NCBI GenBank assembly: GCA_017645645.1
Contig: JAGCOB010000026.1
Span: 1 to 64,000 of the forward strand
Direction: 5' to 3'
Length of the DNA stretch: 64,000 bases
From: Prevotella sp.
GTDB taxonomy: Bacteria > Bacteroidota > Bacteroidia > Bacteroidales > Bacteroidaceae
In this document: in pieces, positions 18,346-26,533 of the stretch
How positions within the stretch are numbered: the first letter of the stretch is position 1
How the letters are laid out: the number at the start of each line of letters is the position of its first letter
Position numbers and translations under genes: made by a program
The notes under the pieces: generated by a model
Database searches by the model: none
What the model was told of the DNA's origin: nothing
Seen by the model: the letters and a program-made list of their open reading frames with translations, nothing else

Positions 18346-18923
18346 AGAAGATTGTTGCCTTTGACTTTGACGGGACACTCACTTCCCGAGATACGCTACT
18401 CATGTTTATCCTTCATGCCAAGGGTATTGATGCTTTTATAAGAGGTTTCCTATATCGTTTGCCGCTTATCATCATGATGAAGTTGAGGCTCTATCCCAAC
18501 TATCAGGCAAAACAGAAAGTGTTCTCTTATTTCTTTAAGGGGATGACGATAGAAACCTTCAATTCACTGTGTCGTCATTTCGCAGAAAAGAACCACCATC
18601 TGTTGCGTCCAGAAGGACTGAAGACATTGAATGAGGCTTGGAATGCTGGAGCGGAAGTACTCATCATCAGTGCGTCTATTGACAACTGGGTACAACCTTT
18701 CTTCCCAAATGTGAAAGTGTTGGGGACACAGATAGAGGTGGAGGACGGACGACTGACAGGTCGTTTCCTGACCAAGAACTGCTATGGACAGGAGAAAGTG
18801 AATCGTATCAAGGAATTGTATCCTCATCGCGAGGAGTATCATCTGACGGCCTATGGTGACAGCAATGGTGATCGTGAACTGCTTGCCTTTGCCGATGAGG
18901 CGCATTATAAACCTTTTCGCTGA
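18342..18923 (+). CDS. HAD superfamily (subclass IB) phosphatase
   Basis: 193 residues. Motif I is FDFDGTLTSRDT with the nucleophile Asp, motif II ISASIDNWVQPF (Ser), and motif III/IV AYGDSNGDRELLAFAD. The helical cap lies between motifs I and II, as in phosphoserine phosphatase and lipid-phosphate relatives. The substrate is not evident. It overlaps the upstream acyltransferase by four bases and the downstream membrane gene by one (TGATG), so it may dephosphorylate an intermediate of the same surface-lipid or glycan pathway. Confidence 0.88.
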   Translation: MKKIVAFDFDGTLTSRDTLLMFILHAKGIDAFIRGFLYRLPLIIMMKLRLYPNYQAKQKVFSYFFKGMTIETFNSLCRHFAEKNHHLLRPEGLKTLNEAWNAGAEVLIISASIDNWVQPFFPNVKVLGTQIEVEDGRLTGRFLTKNCYGQEKVNRIKELYPHREEYHLTAYGDSNGDRELLAFADEAHYKPFR

Positions 18924-20287
18924 TGAGACTGAGACGTGAGGAATGGATATTAGGACTTGCCGTCCTGTTGCTGTTAGTCATCCTGAATGGATTGCTGATA
19001 GCCAAATATGACGCGCTATTCTCGGTAATAAGTGATGATTATGGTAAACTGTTATCCTATAACTACCACGTATCAGGCTTTGATGCCACCACCTATTCCG
19101 TATTGACGGAGTGGGGTATGAAATACGATGTGCTGCGTCATCCGCTGCTGCCCTATCTCATGTGGCTACCTTATGGACTGAATCAGATACTGATATCACT
19201 GATGGGTATCAATGGAGCCTTGTATATTGCTGCCGTTATTATCCTTTTCTTTGGTTTTTGTACTACCATCATCCTCTACCGCATCCTACATGAGCTGATA
19301 GGATTAGGTAGATGGGATGCCACCTTGTTGACAGTATTTTTCTTCAGTCTTGCCTATGTCCTGGTGACTTATATCACCACCGATCATTTCGGCATCTCCC
19401 TCTTTTTGATTTTATGGTCCCTCTATCTGATTGCCAAGGCATCGAAGGAGGGGCGTGTGTTGAGTACATGGAAATCTGTCTTGCTGGTGTTTCTCACAGC
19501 CGGCGTGACCTTGACGAACGGTGCCAAGGTGCTTGCAGCCGAATTGATAGCCCGTGGCAAAGGCTTTTTTCATTGGAAGTATTTTATTATTGCTATTGGC
19601 TGTTGGCTATTGGCTGTTGGCTTGGGATTGTGGGAGGAGCGTGTGTATGTCTATCCCAAGGAACAGGCAGAGAAGAGATACTTTCAGGAACACAAGGCGG
19701 AGATGACGAAGAAGGCAAGGGAAAATTCTAGGCGATACAAGCATGCTCCTTGGGTTATCCACAAAGGAAAACCTTTTGGAAAGGGCAGTATCCTCAAATG
19801 GACGGACAAGACAACTTCCCGTTGGGAGACACTGAAGGAGAATGTCTTTGGAGAGTCTCTCCAGTTGCATGACAATTATGTATTGGATGATGTTCTGAAC
19901 AGTGCGCGCCCCGTATTGTTGTCGTATCATCATCCATGGAATTATGTCGTAGAGGTTTTGTTGGTTCTCCTGTTACTTGCAGGTATCTATTGTGGATTCC
20001 GTGAACGGTTGTTATGGATGTGTCTGTTGGGTATTGTGCCCGATGCCCTGATGCATATAGGCTTGGGGTTTGCTATCAACGAGATATATATTATGTCGGC
20101 ACACTGGATTTATGTCTTCCCCATTGCCATCGCTTACTTGCTAAAAGCTAAAAGCCAACAGCTAATCGCTAACAGTCTCAGGACACTCGTCGCTCTCTTG
20201 ACAATCTATTTATTGATATATAATGTCGGACTTATTGTGGAGTGGACGCAACATCCTCCTGTCTCCATTGCATTCTGGTTTGACTAA
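18923..20287 (+). CDS. Polytopic membrane protein of unknown function, paralogue 1
   Basis: 454 residues with about ten predicted membrane segments: a first helix, a conserved outside loop (SDDYGKLLSYNYHVSGFDATTY is its core), a helix bundle, a charged soluble segment at about 245-325 (EKRYFQEHK...KARENSRRYK), and a C-terminal bundle. It shares a colinear pattern with the next gene: YHVSGxDxxTYxVxTxWGxxYxVxRHPLL, then WTDxTTxRWxxxxENxFGESLxLH and GLGFxxNExYIMxxHW. The look is that of GT-C-type glycosyltransferases or flippases, but no catalytic motif is certain. Two 7-bp-repeat clusters fall inside it: one builds a membrane segment (AIGCWLLAVG), the other a polar loop (KAKSQQLIANS). Confidence 0.75.
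   Translation: MRLRREEWILGLAVLLLLVILNGLLIAKYDALFSVISDDYGKLLSYNYHVSGFDATTYSVLTEWGMKYDVLRHPLLPYLMWLPYGLNQILISLMGINGALYIAAVIILFFGFCTTIILYRILHELIGLGRWDATLLTVFFFSLAYVLVTYITTDHFGISLFLILWSLYLIAKASKEGRVLSTWKSVLLVFLTAGVTLTNGAKVLAAELIARGKGFFHWKYFIIAIGCWLLAVGLGLWEERVYVYPKEQAEKRYFQEHKAEMTKKARENSRRYKHAPWVIHKGKPFGKGSILKWTDKTTSRWETLKENVFGESLQLHDNYVLDDVLNSARPVLLSYHHPWNYVVEVLLVLLLLAGIYCGFRERLLWMCLLGIVPDALMHIGLGFAINEIYIMSAHWIYVFPIAIAYLLKAKSQQLIANSLRTLVALLTIYLLIYNVGLIVEWTQHPPVSIAFWFD
19591..19625. repeat. 7-bp repeat cluster b (inside membrane protein gene)
   Basis: Units of TGTTGGC/TATTGGC type in the TGTTGGC orientation. Read in-frame they give the hydrophobic AIGCWLLAVG within a membrane segment. Confidence 0.75.
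20140..20176. repeat. 7-bp repeat cluster c (inside membrane protein gene)
   Basis: Units of AGCCAAC/AGCTAAA type in the GCCAACA orientation. Read in-frame they give the polar KAKSQQLIANS between two membrane helices. Confidence 0.7.
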
Positions 20288-20299
20288 AAGATAGAGGGT

Positions 20300-21763
20300 A
20301 TGAAGAAGATATTTGATTTTCTGCACATCAGGAAGGAAGAACGGAGAATGGTCTTTGTTTTTGTTCTGTTGAGTGCTTTTCTTCATGCATGTTGCATCTG
20401 GTGTTATTCCGATTCGTTTCTGAAGGAGTCGATAGACAGTGGCGATGTGTTCTATAGTCAGTTCCATGTGTCAGGCTACGACCCTATCACCTATGCCGTT
20501 GTCACCCACTGGGGCACTACCTATCAAGTGTTCCGTCATCCGTTGTTGGCCTTCTTTGTTTATCCTCTTTTCCTGTTGAACAACGGACTGATAGCCCTAA
20601 CAGGCTATAACCTCGTACAATATCTCCTGGGACTTCTGATATTGGTATGCAATACATATTCCGTTCTATTCCTCTATCGTATCTTCTGTGAGATTATCGG
20701 ACTATTACGGAAGGATGCCATCCTGCTCACCTTCCTGTTTTACGGTTTTGCCCATATCATGGTGGCGAGTATCGTGCCCGACCATTTCACGGTGTCGATG
20801 TGTCTGTTGCTCATGGCACTCTATCTGTCTGGCAGTTATATGCGGAAGGGTAAGGAATGGACGATTATTCAGACGGTCGTCTTGTTTGTCATTACGGCAG
20901 GTATTACGTTGAGCAATGGTGTGAAGATATACATGGATGCCTTGTTTACCAACGGCAAACGATTCTTCTGTCCGAAGTACCTGTTGTTGGCGGTTATCCT
21001 GCCTGCTGCGTTGATGTGGGGCTTTGCTAACTGGGAATATCGTACCTATATACAACCCAGGGAGAAAGAACAACGGAGGACGATGATAAAACAGCAAAAG
21101 ATAGCGAAGCAACGTGCTTATGAGGCGTTTATGGATACTACTTCAATTACCAACCCTGATGAGCAACAGGCGGCATTCACAAAGATGTACCGCATCCAAC
21201 AGAACAAGGAGGCAAAGGAGCGGTGGAAAAGTATGCATAAGGGAATGCCCATCAAAAGCAAGAATATGTTCCTGCGATGGACGGACGTGACAACACCCCG
21301 TTGGGACTCAATGGTGGAGAATCTATTCGGAGAGTCTCTTTTGTTGCACCAGGATTATCTGTTAGAGGATACCATGGGCAATCGCCCGTTGATTGTAACA
21401 TACCGTTGGTGGGTATGTTATGTCGTGGAGGTCATCTTAGTCATTCTCTTCCTCATCGGCTTATGGATAGGACGTAAGAGTCGTTTCCTATGGCTTACAC
21501 TTGCAGGCTTCGCCTTCGATATGGTGATTCATCTGGGACTGGGTTTCGGTTTGAACGAGGTATATATCATGGCCTCTCACTGGGCATTTGTGATGCCGAT
21601 AGGTATAGCGTATTTAGTATTGGCAGCCTCTCGTAATAACGTTATGCCGTTATACCGTTATATCGTTCTTCGGATTCTTCTCGTCCTCCTCACGGTCTTC
21701 CTTTGGATCTATAACGGCAGCCTGTTGGTCAGTTACCTTTTAGGAGGTACTATTGGTAATTGA
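20300..21763 (+). CDS. Polytopic membrane protein of unknown function, paralogue 2
   Basis: 487 residues, colinear with the upstream paralogue (same YHVSGYDPITYAVVTHWGTTY opening pattern, central charged segment, and GLGFGLNEVYIMASHW near the end) and 12 bases downstream of it. The central soluble insert (about 255-325) is longer and rich in Gln/Lys. It lacks the heptad repeats seen in its paralogue. Function unknown; tandem duplication within a surface-modification operon suggests a transport or transfer role for lipid-linked intermediates. Its last 14 bases overlap tail-to-tail with the reverse-strand glycosyltransferase. Confidence 0.75.
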   Translation: MKKIFDFLHIRKEERRMVFVFVLLSAFLHACCIWCYSDSFLKESIDSGDVFYSQFHVSGYDPITYAVVTHWGTTYQVFRHPLLAFFVYPLFLLNNGLIALTGYNLVQYLLGLLILVCNTYSVLFLYRIFCEIIGLLRKDAILLTFLFYGFAHIMVASIVPDHFTVSMCLLLMALYLSGSYMRKGKEWTIIQTVVLFVITAGITLSNGVKIYMDALFTNGKRFFCPKYLLLAVILPAALMWGFANWEYRTYIQPREKEQRRTMIKQQKIAKQRAYEAFMDTTSITNPDEQQAAFTKMYRIQQNKEAKERWKSMHKGMPIKSKNMFLRWTDVTTPRWDSMVENLFGESLLLHQDYLLEDTMGNRPLIVTYRWWVCYVVEVILVILFLIGLWIGRKSRFLWLTLAGFAFDMVIHLGLGFGLNEVYIMASHWAFVMPIGIAYLVLAASRNNVMPLYRYIVLRILLVLLTVFLWIYNGSLLVSYLLGGTIGN

Positions 21764-22775
21764 TATGTCCTGTATTCTTCTTGACTCGGAAGACAACAGC
21801 GTTCCAGATCGACTTGAAGTTTCCGTAGCGGAGGTTACGCCATAGTTCCTCGAGACTCCTGCCAATCTTGATCCAAGGATGTCCCCATGCCATGATGCGA
21901 TAGACACGCTGTTTGTATTCCACGTTCTCAATGACATACTGCGGATGTCTCAACGGGAACTCCATCTCGTAGGACGGCATCGTCAGCAATTGCTGCATCC
22001 GCATGGGCAATGTCTTCATCGCACTCTGGAAATGGGCAGACTCTTCGGAAACGGCAGTATTCTGAATCATATTACGGGTAGGTACGATGGTAAGTCCGGA
22101 ATGCAGCATGTTATACGACCAGTAGACGGTTTCATAGATGGGATTGCCTGCCTCTTTGTGCTTGCGGAGCTTCTTGATCATCTCCTCCCGTTCCCCATGT
22201 GCCTTGACACAGGTCTCTAACTGGTGCATGTCGAACGCACTGTCTACTACCTTGTATTGGTCGTCCCACTGGTTGACGACCCTGCCCCACGATGCCCATC
22301 CCCAGATACTGAAGACAGACGTAAACAGATAGTCATAGGGTGCCTCGGTCTTCTCCTCATGGTTAAAACCGGCAATCATTGTGATACGCTTGTCGTGCTC
22401 ATAACGGTCGAGCATCTCCTTGCAGAAACGGATAAACGAAACGGCAGGGGTGGAATCATCCTCGATGACGATACATTTGTCATACAATGAGAAGGCCCAT
22501 CGCTGTGCTTGGTAATTGGAAGCCCAGGCGCCCGAGTTTTCCGTATGGTAGTTGCGGTGCACCTCACATTCCCAGTTTATCGCCTCATCAGCGACAATCT
22601 GTTTCGCTGCCTCAATCTTCTGGGCTTCTTCCTGATTCCTTGGACCGTCCTGATAAAGCAGCAGCCGGGATGGACGTGCCTTCTTGATTGCGTCGAAGGT
22701 ACGCTTCAGTGTCTCTTGCCGTGTGAAGAATATCAATAGGACAGCGACATCGTTTTCTGCAGGGTATTTCATCAT
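21750..22775 (-). CDS. Glycosyltransferase-like protein (HlpA/GT2-related)
   Basis: 341 residues, cytoplasmic GT-A-type nucleotide-sugar fold. VAVLLIFFTRQETLKRTFDAIKKARPSR is its core start; ENSGAWASNYQAQRWAF and the Asp-rich IVIEDDST (DxD metal motif) follow, then SIWGWASWGR typical of hemolytic protein HlpA-like family members. It probably transfers a sugar during cell-surface glycan synthesis. Its start overlaps the stop of the upstream GT2 gene by four bases, so it is the last gene of the reverse operon. Confidence 0.8.
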   Translation of the reverse strand: MMKYPAENDVAVLLIFFTRQETLKRTFDAIKKARPSRLLLYQDGPRNQEEAQKIEAAKQIVADEAINWECEVHRNYHTENSGAWASNYQAQRWAFSLYDKCIVIEDDSTPAVSFIRFCKEMLDRYEHDKRITMIAGFNHEEKTEAPYDYLFTSVFSIWGWASWGRVVNQWDDQYKVVDSAFDMHQLETCVKAHGEREEMIKKLRKHKEAGNPIYETVYWSYNMLHSGLTIVPTRNMIQNTAVSEESAHFQSAMKTLPMRMQQLLTMPSYEMEFPLRHPQYVIENVEYKQRVYRIMAWGHPWIKIGRSLEELWRNLRYGNFKSIWNAVVFRVKKNTGHINYQ

Positions 22776-23740
22776 ATTGAGTTTTGTACGCGTTTAACAT
22801 AATAATGCTTTAACAGCAGGTAGCTCCAGCGTAGCAGTTTCCTTGTGGAACGATGATAGAACAGCAGGACACAACAACGAAGCAACCATGTGGTAGGTGG
22901 AAAATGACAAGAGTCATTGACCTCCTTGGGAGTCAGTCCTATGCGCATGGCATGATACAGGGGATTCAGCAGGCCCAATTCAAAGGGGTAGACATACCGC
23001 CTTGCGGTGTCGCGGTCTTTCAGGAACTGGCCTACTACACGGTTGGCAGCTAAATAGGACTGGATATTACGATGGTTAAGCCAGTTAAAGAACGTCCCTG
23101 TGGTATTCTCGCGATAATGGGTCACCACATCGTCGATAAAGGCGTGTGATGAGGCCTGGAACAGCAGACGGGGCATCACACAGTAGTCCTCTGCCATATT
23201 AATACCCTCTACGAAGTCGATGTTTCCCTCTGTATGCAGGCATCGGCGTATGAGTCGTCCCCATACGTGGTGTTCAATCGTGTTCTGGACCAGCATCAGG
23301 CGCAACATCGCATCTCTGTCGCCTTTGAAAGGCAGGATGGCTTCTCCCAGACGGCCATCGGCATACAAGCGGCGATAGGCTCCGGATACGATATCGGCAT
23401 CTGTCTCCTGCTGTCGTCGGTAGAGTTTCTCTACGGCATCGGTAGCCATCACGTCATCGCTGTCTGCATAGATGATAAAATCGCTCTGTGAAGCATGTAG
23501 CAGGGTAGCACGTGCGGCTCCTAGTCCTCTGTTGCGGTCGTGTTGGATGATTTGCACCTGCTGCTGTCTCTTCGGATAGCGTTCCAAGACACTACGAAGT
23601 ACCTCTATGCTGCGGTCTGGTGTACAGTCGTCGACGAAGATATACTCCAAATCATCGTAGGTCTGTTCGAAGAGTGAGACAGCACATGCTTCCATGAACT
23701 GTTCTACACCATAGACGGGAACTAGTATTGATATTCTCAT
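22772..23740 (-). CDS. Family 2 glycosyltransferase
   Basis: 322 residues. The N-terminal GT-A domain has ISILVPVYGVEQFM, FVDDCTPDRS (first Asp motif) and IYADSDDVM (DxD-type metal site), then HVWGRLIRR. About 100 C-terminal residues include a short amphipathic region. It adds a sugar to a growing surface glycan; donor and acceptor are unknown. It starts three bases after the flippase stop. Confidence 0.9.
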   Translation of the reverse strand: MRISILVPVYGVEQFMEACAVSLFEQTYDDLEYIFVDDCTPDRSIEVLRSVLERYPKRQQQVQIIQHDRNRGLGAARATLLHASQSDFIIYADSDDVMATDAVEKLYRRQQETDADIVSGAYRRLYADGRLGEAILPFKGDRDAMLRLMLVQNTIEHHVWGRLIRRCLHTEGNIDFVEGINMAEDYCVMPRLLFQASSHAFIDDVVTHYRENTTGTFFNWLNHRNIQSYLAANRVVGQFLKDRDTARRYVYPFELGLLNPLYHAMRIGLTPKEVNDSCHFPPTTWLLRCCVLLFYHRSTRKLLRWSYLLLKHYYVKRVQNSI

Positions 23741-23743
23741 GGG

Positions 23744-25192
23744 CTATTGTCTCTTATTCTTTTTAAACAGGAAGTTGATGCATTCTTCTAATGTCTGGGC
23801 ATGTAACAGTTTCAGAATACCGAGATATAATAGGGTAACTAGTATGATACGTATGGTAAAGAGCAACCAAAGGGTATCCGTCCAAAGGGTAGCATATCGG
23901 GTTATCATCATGCAGACGGTTGCGATGAGGGCAAAGGGAATGATGTCCTTCAGGGCATCCAGCGTCTTGAGTGGATGGATGCGGCGCAGGGCATAATGCC
24001 AACAGATGGTGAACAGCACATTGAGTGCCGAGAAAGCTGCCACCATCACGGTGATGCCCCGTGACGACAGACTCAAGGTGATACCTATCTGGAGCACAAT
24101 CTGTAGTGATACCAACCGCAGGTAGATGTCTGACCGGCTATGACTGATGATAAAGTTCTGATACAGGGTATGGAGGGGTAGGAAGGCTCCACCCACACAC
24201 AGTATCTGTAATAAAGGTACACAACGTTCCCACGTAGGACCGACAGTCAGCATGATGAACTCATAGGCTACTAATGAAAGCCCTAGCATCAAAGGGAACG
24301 AGAGGAAGGCAGCGAAGCGGAGCATCTTCCGGAAGACACGCTCTTGCCGTTCTTTCTCGTCGGTAACATTGGAAAGAACGGGTTGTGCCACCTGTGTCAT
24401 CGTGTTGGCTATCAGCGAACTGCCCATTGTGTTCCATTTGTTGGCTTGGCTATACAGTCCGACCGTCGTGATAGGCAGCAGTTTTCCAAAGATAAAGGTC
24501 AGCACGTTCTGGCTCACCACCGTGAGCATGTTGGTCACCAATAACTTCGACGAGAATCGGAACATGTTCCTGACGGGGCTGAAGTCAACAGGCAACATGG
24601 GTATCCATCGTGTGAAAACATACTTGATGATAGTGGCTACCGTGATGAAGATAACCTGTTGCCAGGCCAGACTCCAATAGCCCCATCCGTTCCAAGCCAT
24701 CCATACACCGCAACAGCCTGAAACGATGAGAGCGGTGACACCAGCTATTGTCTGTTCACGGTTGCGAAGCTCTATCCATAGCATGGCATTAGGCACGATG
24801 CCTGTGGCTGAGATGGGGATGGTGAGGAATACCAGTCTGGAAACATCGGTCAATGCTGGTTGTTCAAAGAACCGTGCAATAAGGGGGGCACAGAAAAAGA
24901 GGATGATATAGATGGAGCATCCTGCTAGGATATTAAACCATGCGACGGCATTATAGTCGCGCTTTGTGGGGGGCTTCAGATTGGCTAAGGCCTGCGAGAA
25001 ACCTGCTGCCTGGATACATCCTGCCAGTGCCGTAAAGATGGTGAGCAAAGCCACGATGCCGTAGTCTTCCTCGGAAAGCCTGCGCGCCAGGATAATACCG
25101 AATACAAGGTTCAACACTTGGGTCGTACCATTATTAATGGCTCCCCAAGCAATACCCTTTGCCGTCCGTTCCTTTAGATTCTCTGTCCCCAT
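23744..25192 (-). CDS. Polysaccharide flippase (Wzx/MATE-like, oligosaccharide exporter)
   Basis: About 482 residues from the ATG at 25192 (MGTENLKERTAKGIAWG). The frame is open to 25210, but that would begin inside the -7 box (25199-25207), so it is rejected. About twelve to fourteen membrane segments; RLSEEDYGIVALLTIF and GLYSQANKWNTMGSS are typical of the polysaccharide transport family. It would move lipid-linked oligosaccharide to the periplasmic face. It has its own promoter in the gap after the PBP-like gene and leads two glycosyltransferase genes. Confidence 0.92.
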   Translation of the reverse strand: MGTENLKERTAKGIAWGAINNGTTQVLNLVFGIILARRLSEEDYGIVALLTIFTALAGCIQAAGFSQALANLKPPTKRDYNAVAWFNILAGCSIYIILFFCAPLIARFFEQPALTDVSRLVFLTIPISATGIVPNAMLWIELRNREQTIAGVTALIVSGCCGVWMAWNGWGYWSLAWQQVIFITVATIIKYVFTRWIPMLPVDFSPVRNMFRFSSKLLVTNMLTVVSQNVLTFIFGKLLPITTVGLYSQANKWNTMGSSLIANTMTQVAQPVLSNVTDEKERQERVFRKMLRFAAFLSFPLMLGLSLVAYEFIMLTVGPTWERCVPLLQILCVGGAFLPLHTLYQNFIISHSRSDIYLRLVSLQIVLQIGITLSLSSRGITVMVAAFSALNVLFTICWHYALRRIHPLKTLDALKDIIPFALIATVCMMITRYATLWTDTLWLLFTIRIILVTLLYLGILKLLHAQTLEECINFLFKKNKRQ

Positions 25193-25198
25193 TTGAGT

Positions 25199-25207
25199 GC
25201 AAAGGTA
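25199..25207 (-). promoter_or_regulatory. -7 box (TACCTTTGC) of the flippase-glycosyltransferase operon
   Basis: TACCTTTGC ends about seven bases before the ATG at 25192, so the leader is very short. This decides the start codon. Confidence 0.65.
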
Positions 25208-25220
25208 CAAAATTTTCTAT

Positions 25221-26330
25221 TTATCGTATCTTCTGAGCCGCTATTTTTTTCGCTTTAGTCGCAGACGGTGGTGACAGTTTCCCTTTCAGATAAGCTTCGA
25301 TGATCAGTCCGGCAATGGGTGCTGCCATGTCTGCTCCGAAACCGCCATGTTCAATATATACAGAAACGGCAAGCTTCGGTTCACTCATGGGGGCAAAACC
25401 GATAAAGGCAGAGTGGTCTTTGCCGGGATTTTCTACTGTCCCTGTCTTTCCGCAGATGGGATAAGTGGTACGGATGCATGTTGCCGTTCCATTCTCCACT
25501 GCCATTTTCATACCCTCTATTACAGGGAGGTATGCAGACTCTTTCACCTTTGTCCAACGTTTGGTGAGATAACGCTGGTTCTTAGTCCCTTGATGGATAT
25601 GAGGCACATAATACCACCCTCGGTTGGCAATGGTTACTGCCAGGTTGCAGAGTTGCAGGGGCGTACAGGTCACATCCCCTTGTCCCATGCCTGCCCACCA
25701 GATTGTCTTGCCGTCCCAGTTGTTCTTATAGCGCCTATTCAGATAGTCGGCACCAGCCAACAGACCGCCTTGTTCTCCTTCGATATCAATATGCATCGGT
25801 CCACCCAGTCCCATGCTCTGCATATAACTGCGCCATGTATTGATGGCCTCGGTCTTGTCATTATAGATAAAGTCGTCATTAATCATGGAGGCAAAGGTCA
25901 TCAGGAACCATGTGTTGCAACTTTTTGCCAACGCGTCTTTGAGAGCCAATGGAGAACGGTGCTGATGACAGCCTACCTTGATGTTCTCGTCAGTCACTCC
26001 GTTGTTACAGACGACCTGCGTGGCTGGTGTGACGATACCTTCCGACAATAAGGTCAGTGCCTGCGCTGTCTTAAAAGTTGAACCAGGAGCCTGTGGCTTT
26101 CCGATGGCAAGTCGCACATCACTCCCTTTTGGGGTATTCGTCGCTATACAAAGTATTTCACCGTTGGCAGGATTGATGGCCACGATACTGCCCGTCTTCC
26201 CTGTCAACAGTTGTTCACCCAGTCGTTGCAGTATCGGACGTATTGTCAAAGGACCGTCTTTTGGCAACTGCTGACATAACGCCCCTAAGCTTCCTCCTAT
26301 CATGATGCCCCACAAGATCAGTCTTTTCAT
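25221..26330 (-). CDS. Short class B penicillin-binding protein-like transpeptidase
   Basis: 369 residues. An N-terminal signal/anchor is followed almost at once by a PBP2-like transpeptidase domain. All three active-site motifs are present: SxxK as STFK (Ser84, Lys87), SxN as SCN (137-139) and KTGT (295-298). The usual class B N-terminal dimerisation and linker domain of about 200 residues is missing. It probably acts in the periplasm on peptidoglycan, but may be a specialised enzyme rather than a PBP2 replacement. It is followed by the flippase. An inverted repeat brackets its promoter at 26351-26390. Confidence 0.88.
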   Translation of the reverse strand: MKRLILWGIMIGGSLGALCQQLPKDGPLTIRPILQRLGEQLLTGKTGSIVAINPANGEILCIATNTPKGSDVRLAIGKPQAPGSTFKTAQALTLLSEGIVTPATQVVCNNGVTDENIKVGCHQHRSPLALKDALAKSCNTWFLMTFASMINDDFIYNDKTEAINTWRSYMQSMGLGGPMHIDIEGEQGGLLAGADYLNRRYKNNWDGKTIWWAGMGQGDVTCTPLQLCNLAVTIANRGWYYVPHIHQGTKNQRYLTKRWTKVKESAYLPVIEGMKMAVENGTATCIRTTYPICGKTGTVENPGKDHSAFIGFAPMSEPKLAVSVYIEHGGFGADMAAPIAGLIIEAYLKGKLSPPSATKAKKIAAQKIR

Positions 26331-26350
26331 ATTGCAAATTCATTTTCATT

Positions 26351-26390
26351 TTGCGACTACAAAGGTACGAAGAATGAATGATAGTCGCAA
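26351..26390 (-). promoter_or_regulatory. Promoter of the PBP-like gene inside a 9-bp inverted repeat
   Basis: TTGCGACTA-N22-TAGTCGCAA exactly encloses the reverse-strand -7 box (TACCTTTG, 26360-26367). The left arm also supplies the TTGC used as -33 element. It could be an operator or a cruciform. Confidence 0.5.
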
Positions 26391-26434
26391 GAGTTTCACA
26401 AGATTTCTTGGTGACTTAGTTCGAGAATGAAAAG

Positions 26435-26480
26435 ATTTAGAGTCCCTTGATAAGGGACGGCTATAATGCAGGGATAAAAA
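26435..26480 (+). repeat. 46-bp conserved leader element, copy 2
   Basis: 45 of 46 bases match the element at 3765-3810 (reverse strand there). Here it lies upstream of, not inside, the predicted transcript of the BASS transporter, with no strong promoter of its own. Confidence 0.8.
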
Positions 26481-26494
26481 ATTCTCAGATTCCT

Positions 26495-26526
26495 TTTGCA
26501 TTCTTCTCACTTAATCGTACCTTTGC
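26495..26526 (+). promoter_or_regulatory. Promoter of the BASS transporter (TTTG-N19-TACCTTTGC)
   Basis: TTTG (26495-26498) and TACCTTTGC (26518-26526) with 19 bases between them, a full match to the Bacteroidota consensus. It lies 8 bases before the ATG at 26534. Confidence 0.8.
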
Positions 26527-26533
26527 AACTGCA

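Noticed and set aside
26447-26533. Extended BASS transporter start at TTG 26447
   Set aside because: It contains a full promoter and half of the 46-bp element; the protein family starts near the ATG at 26534.
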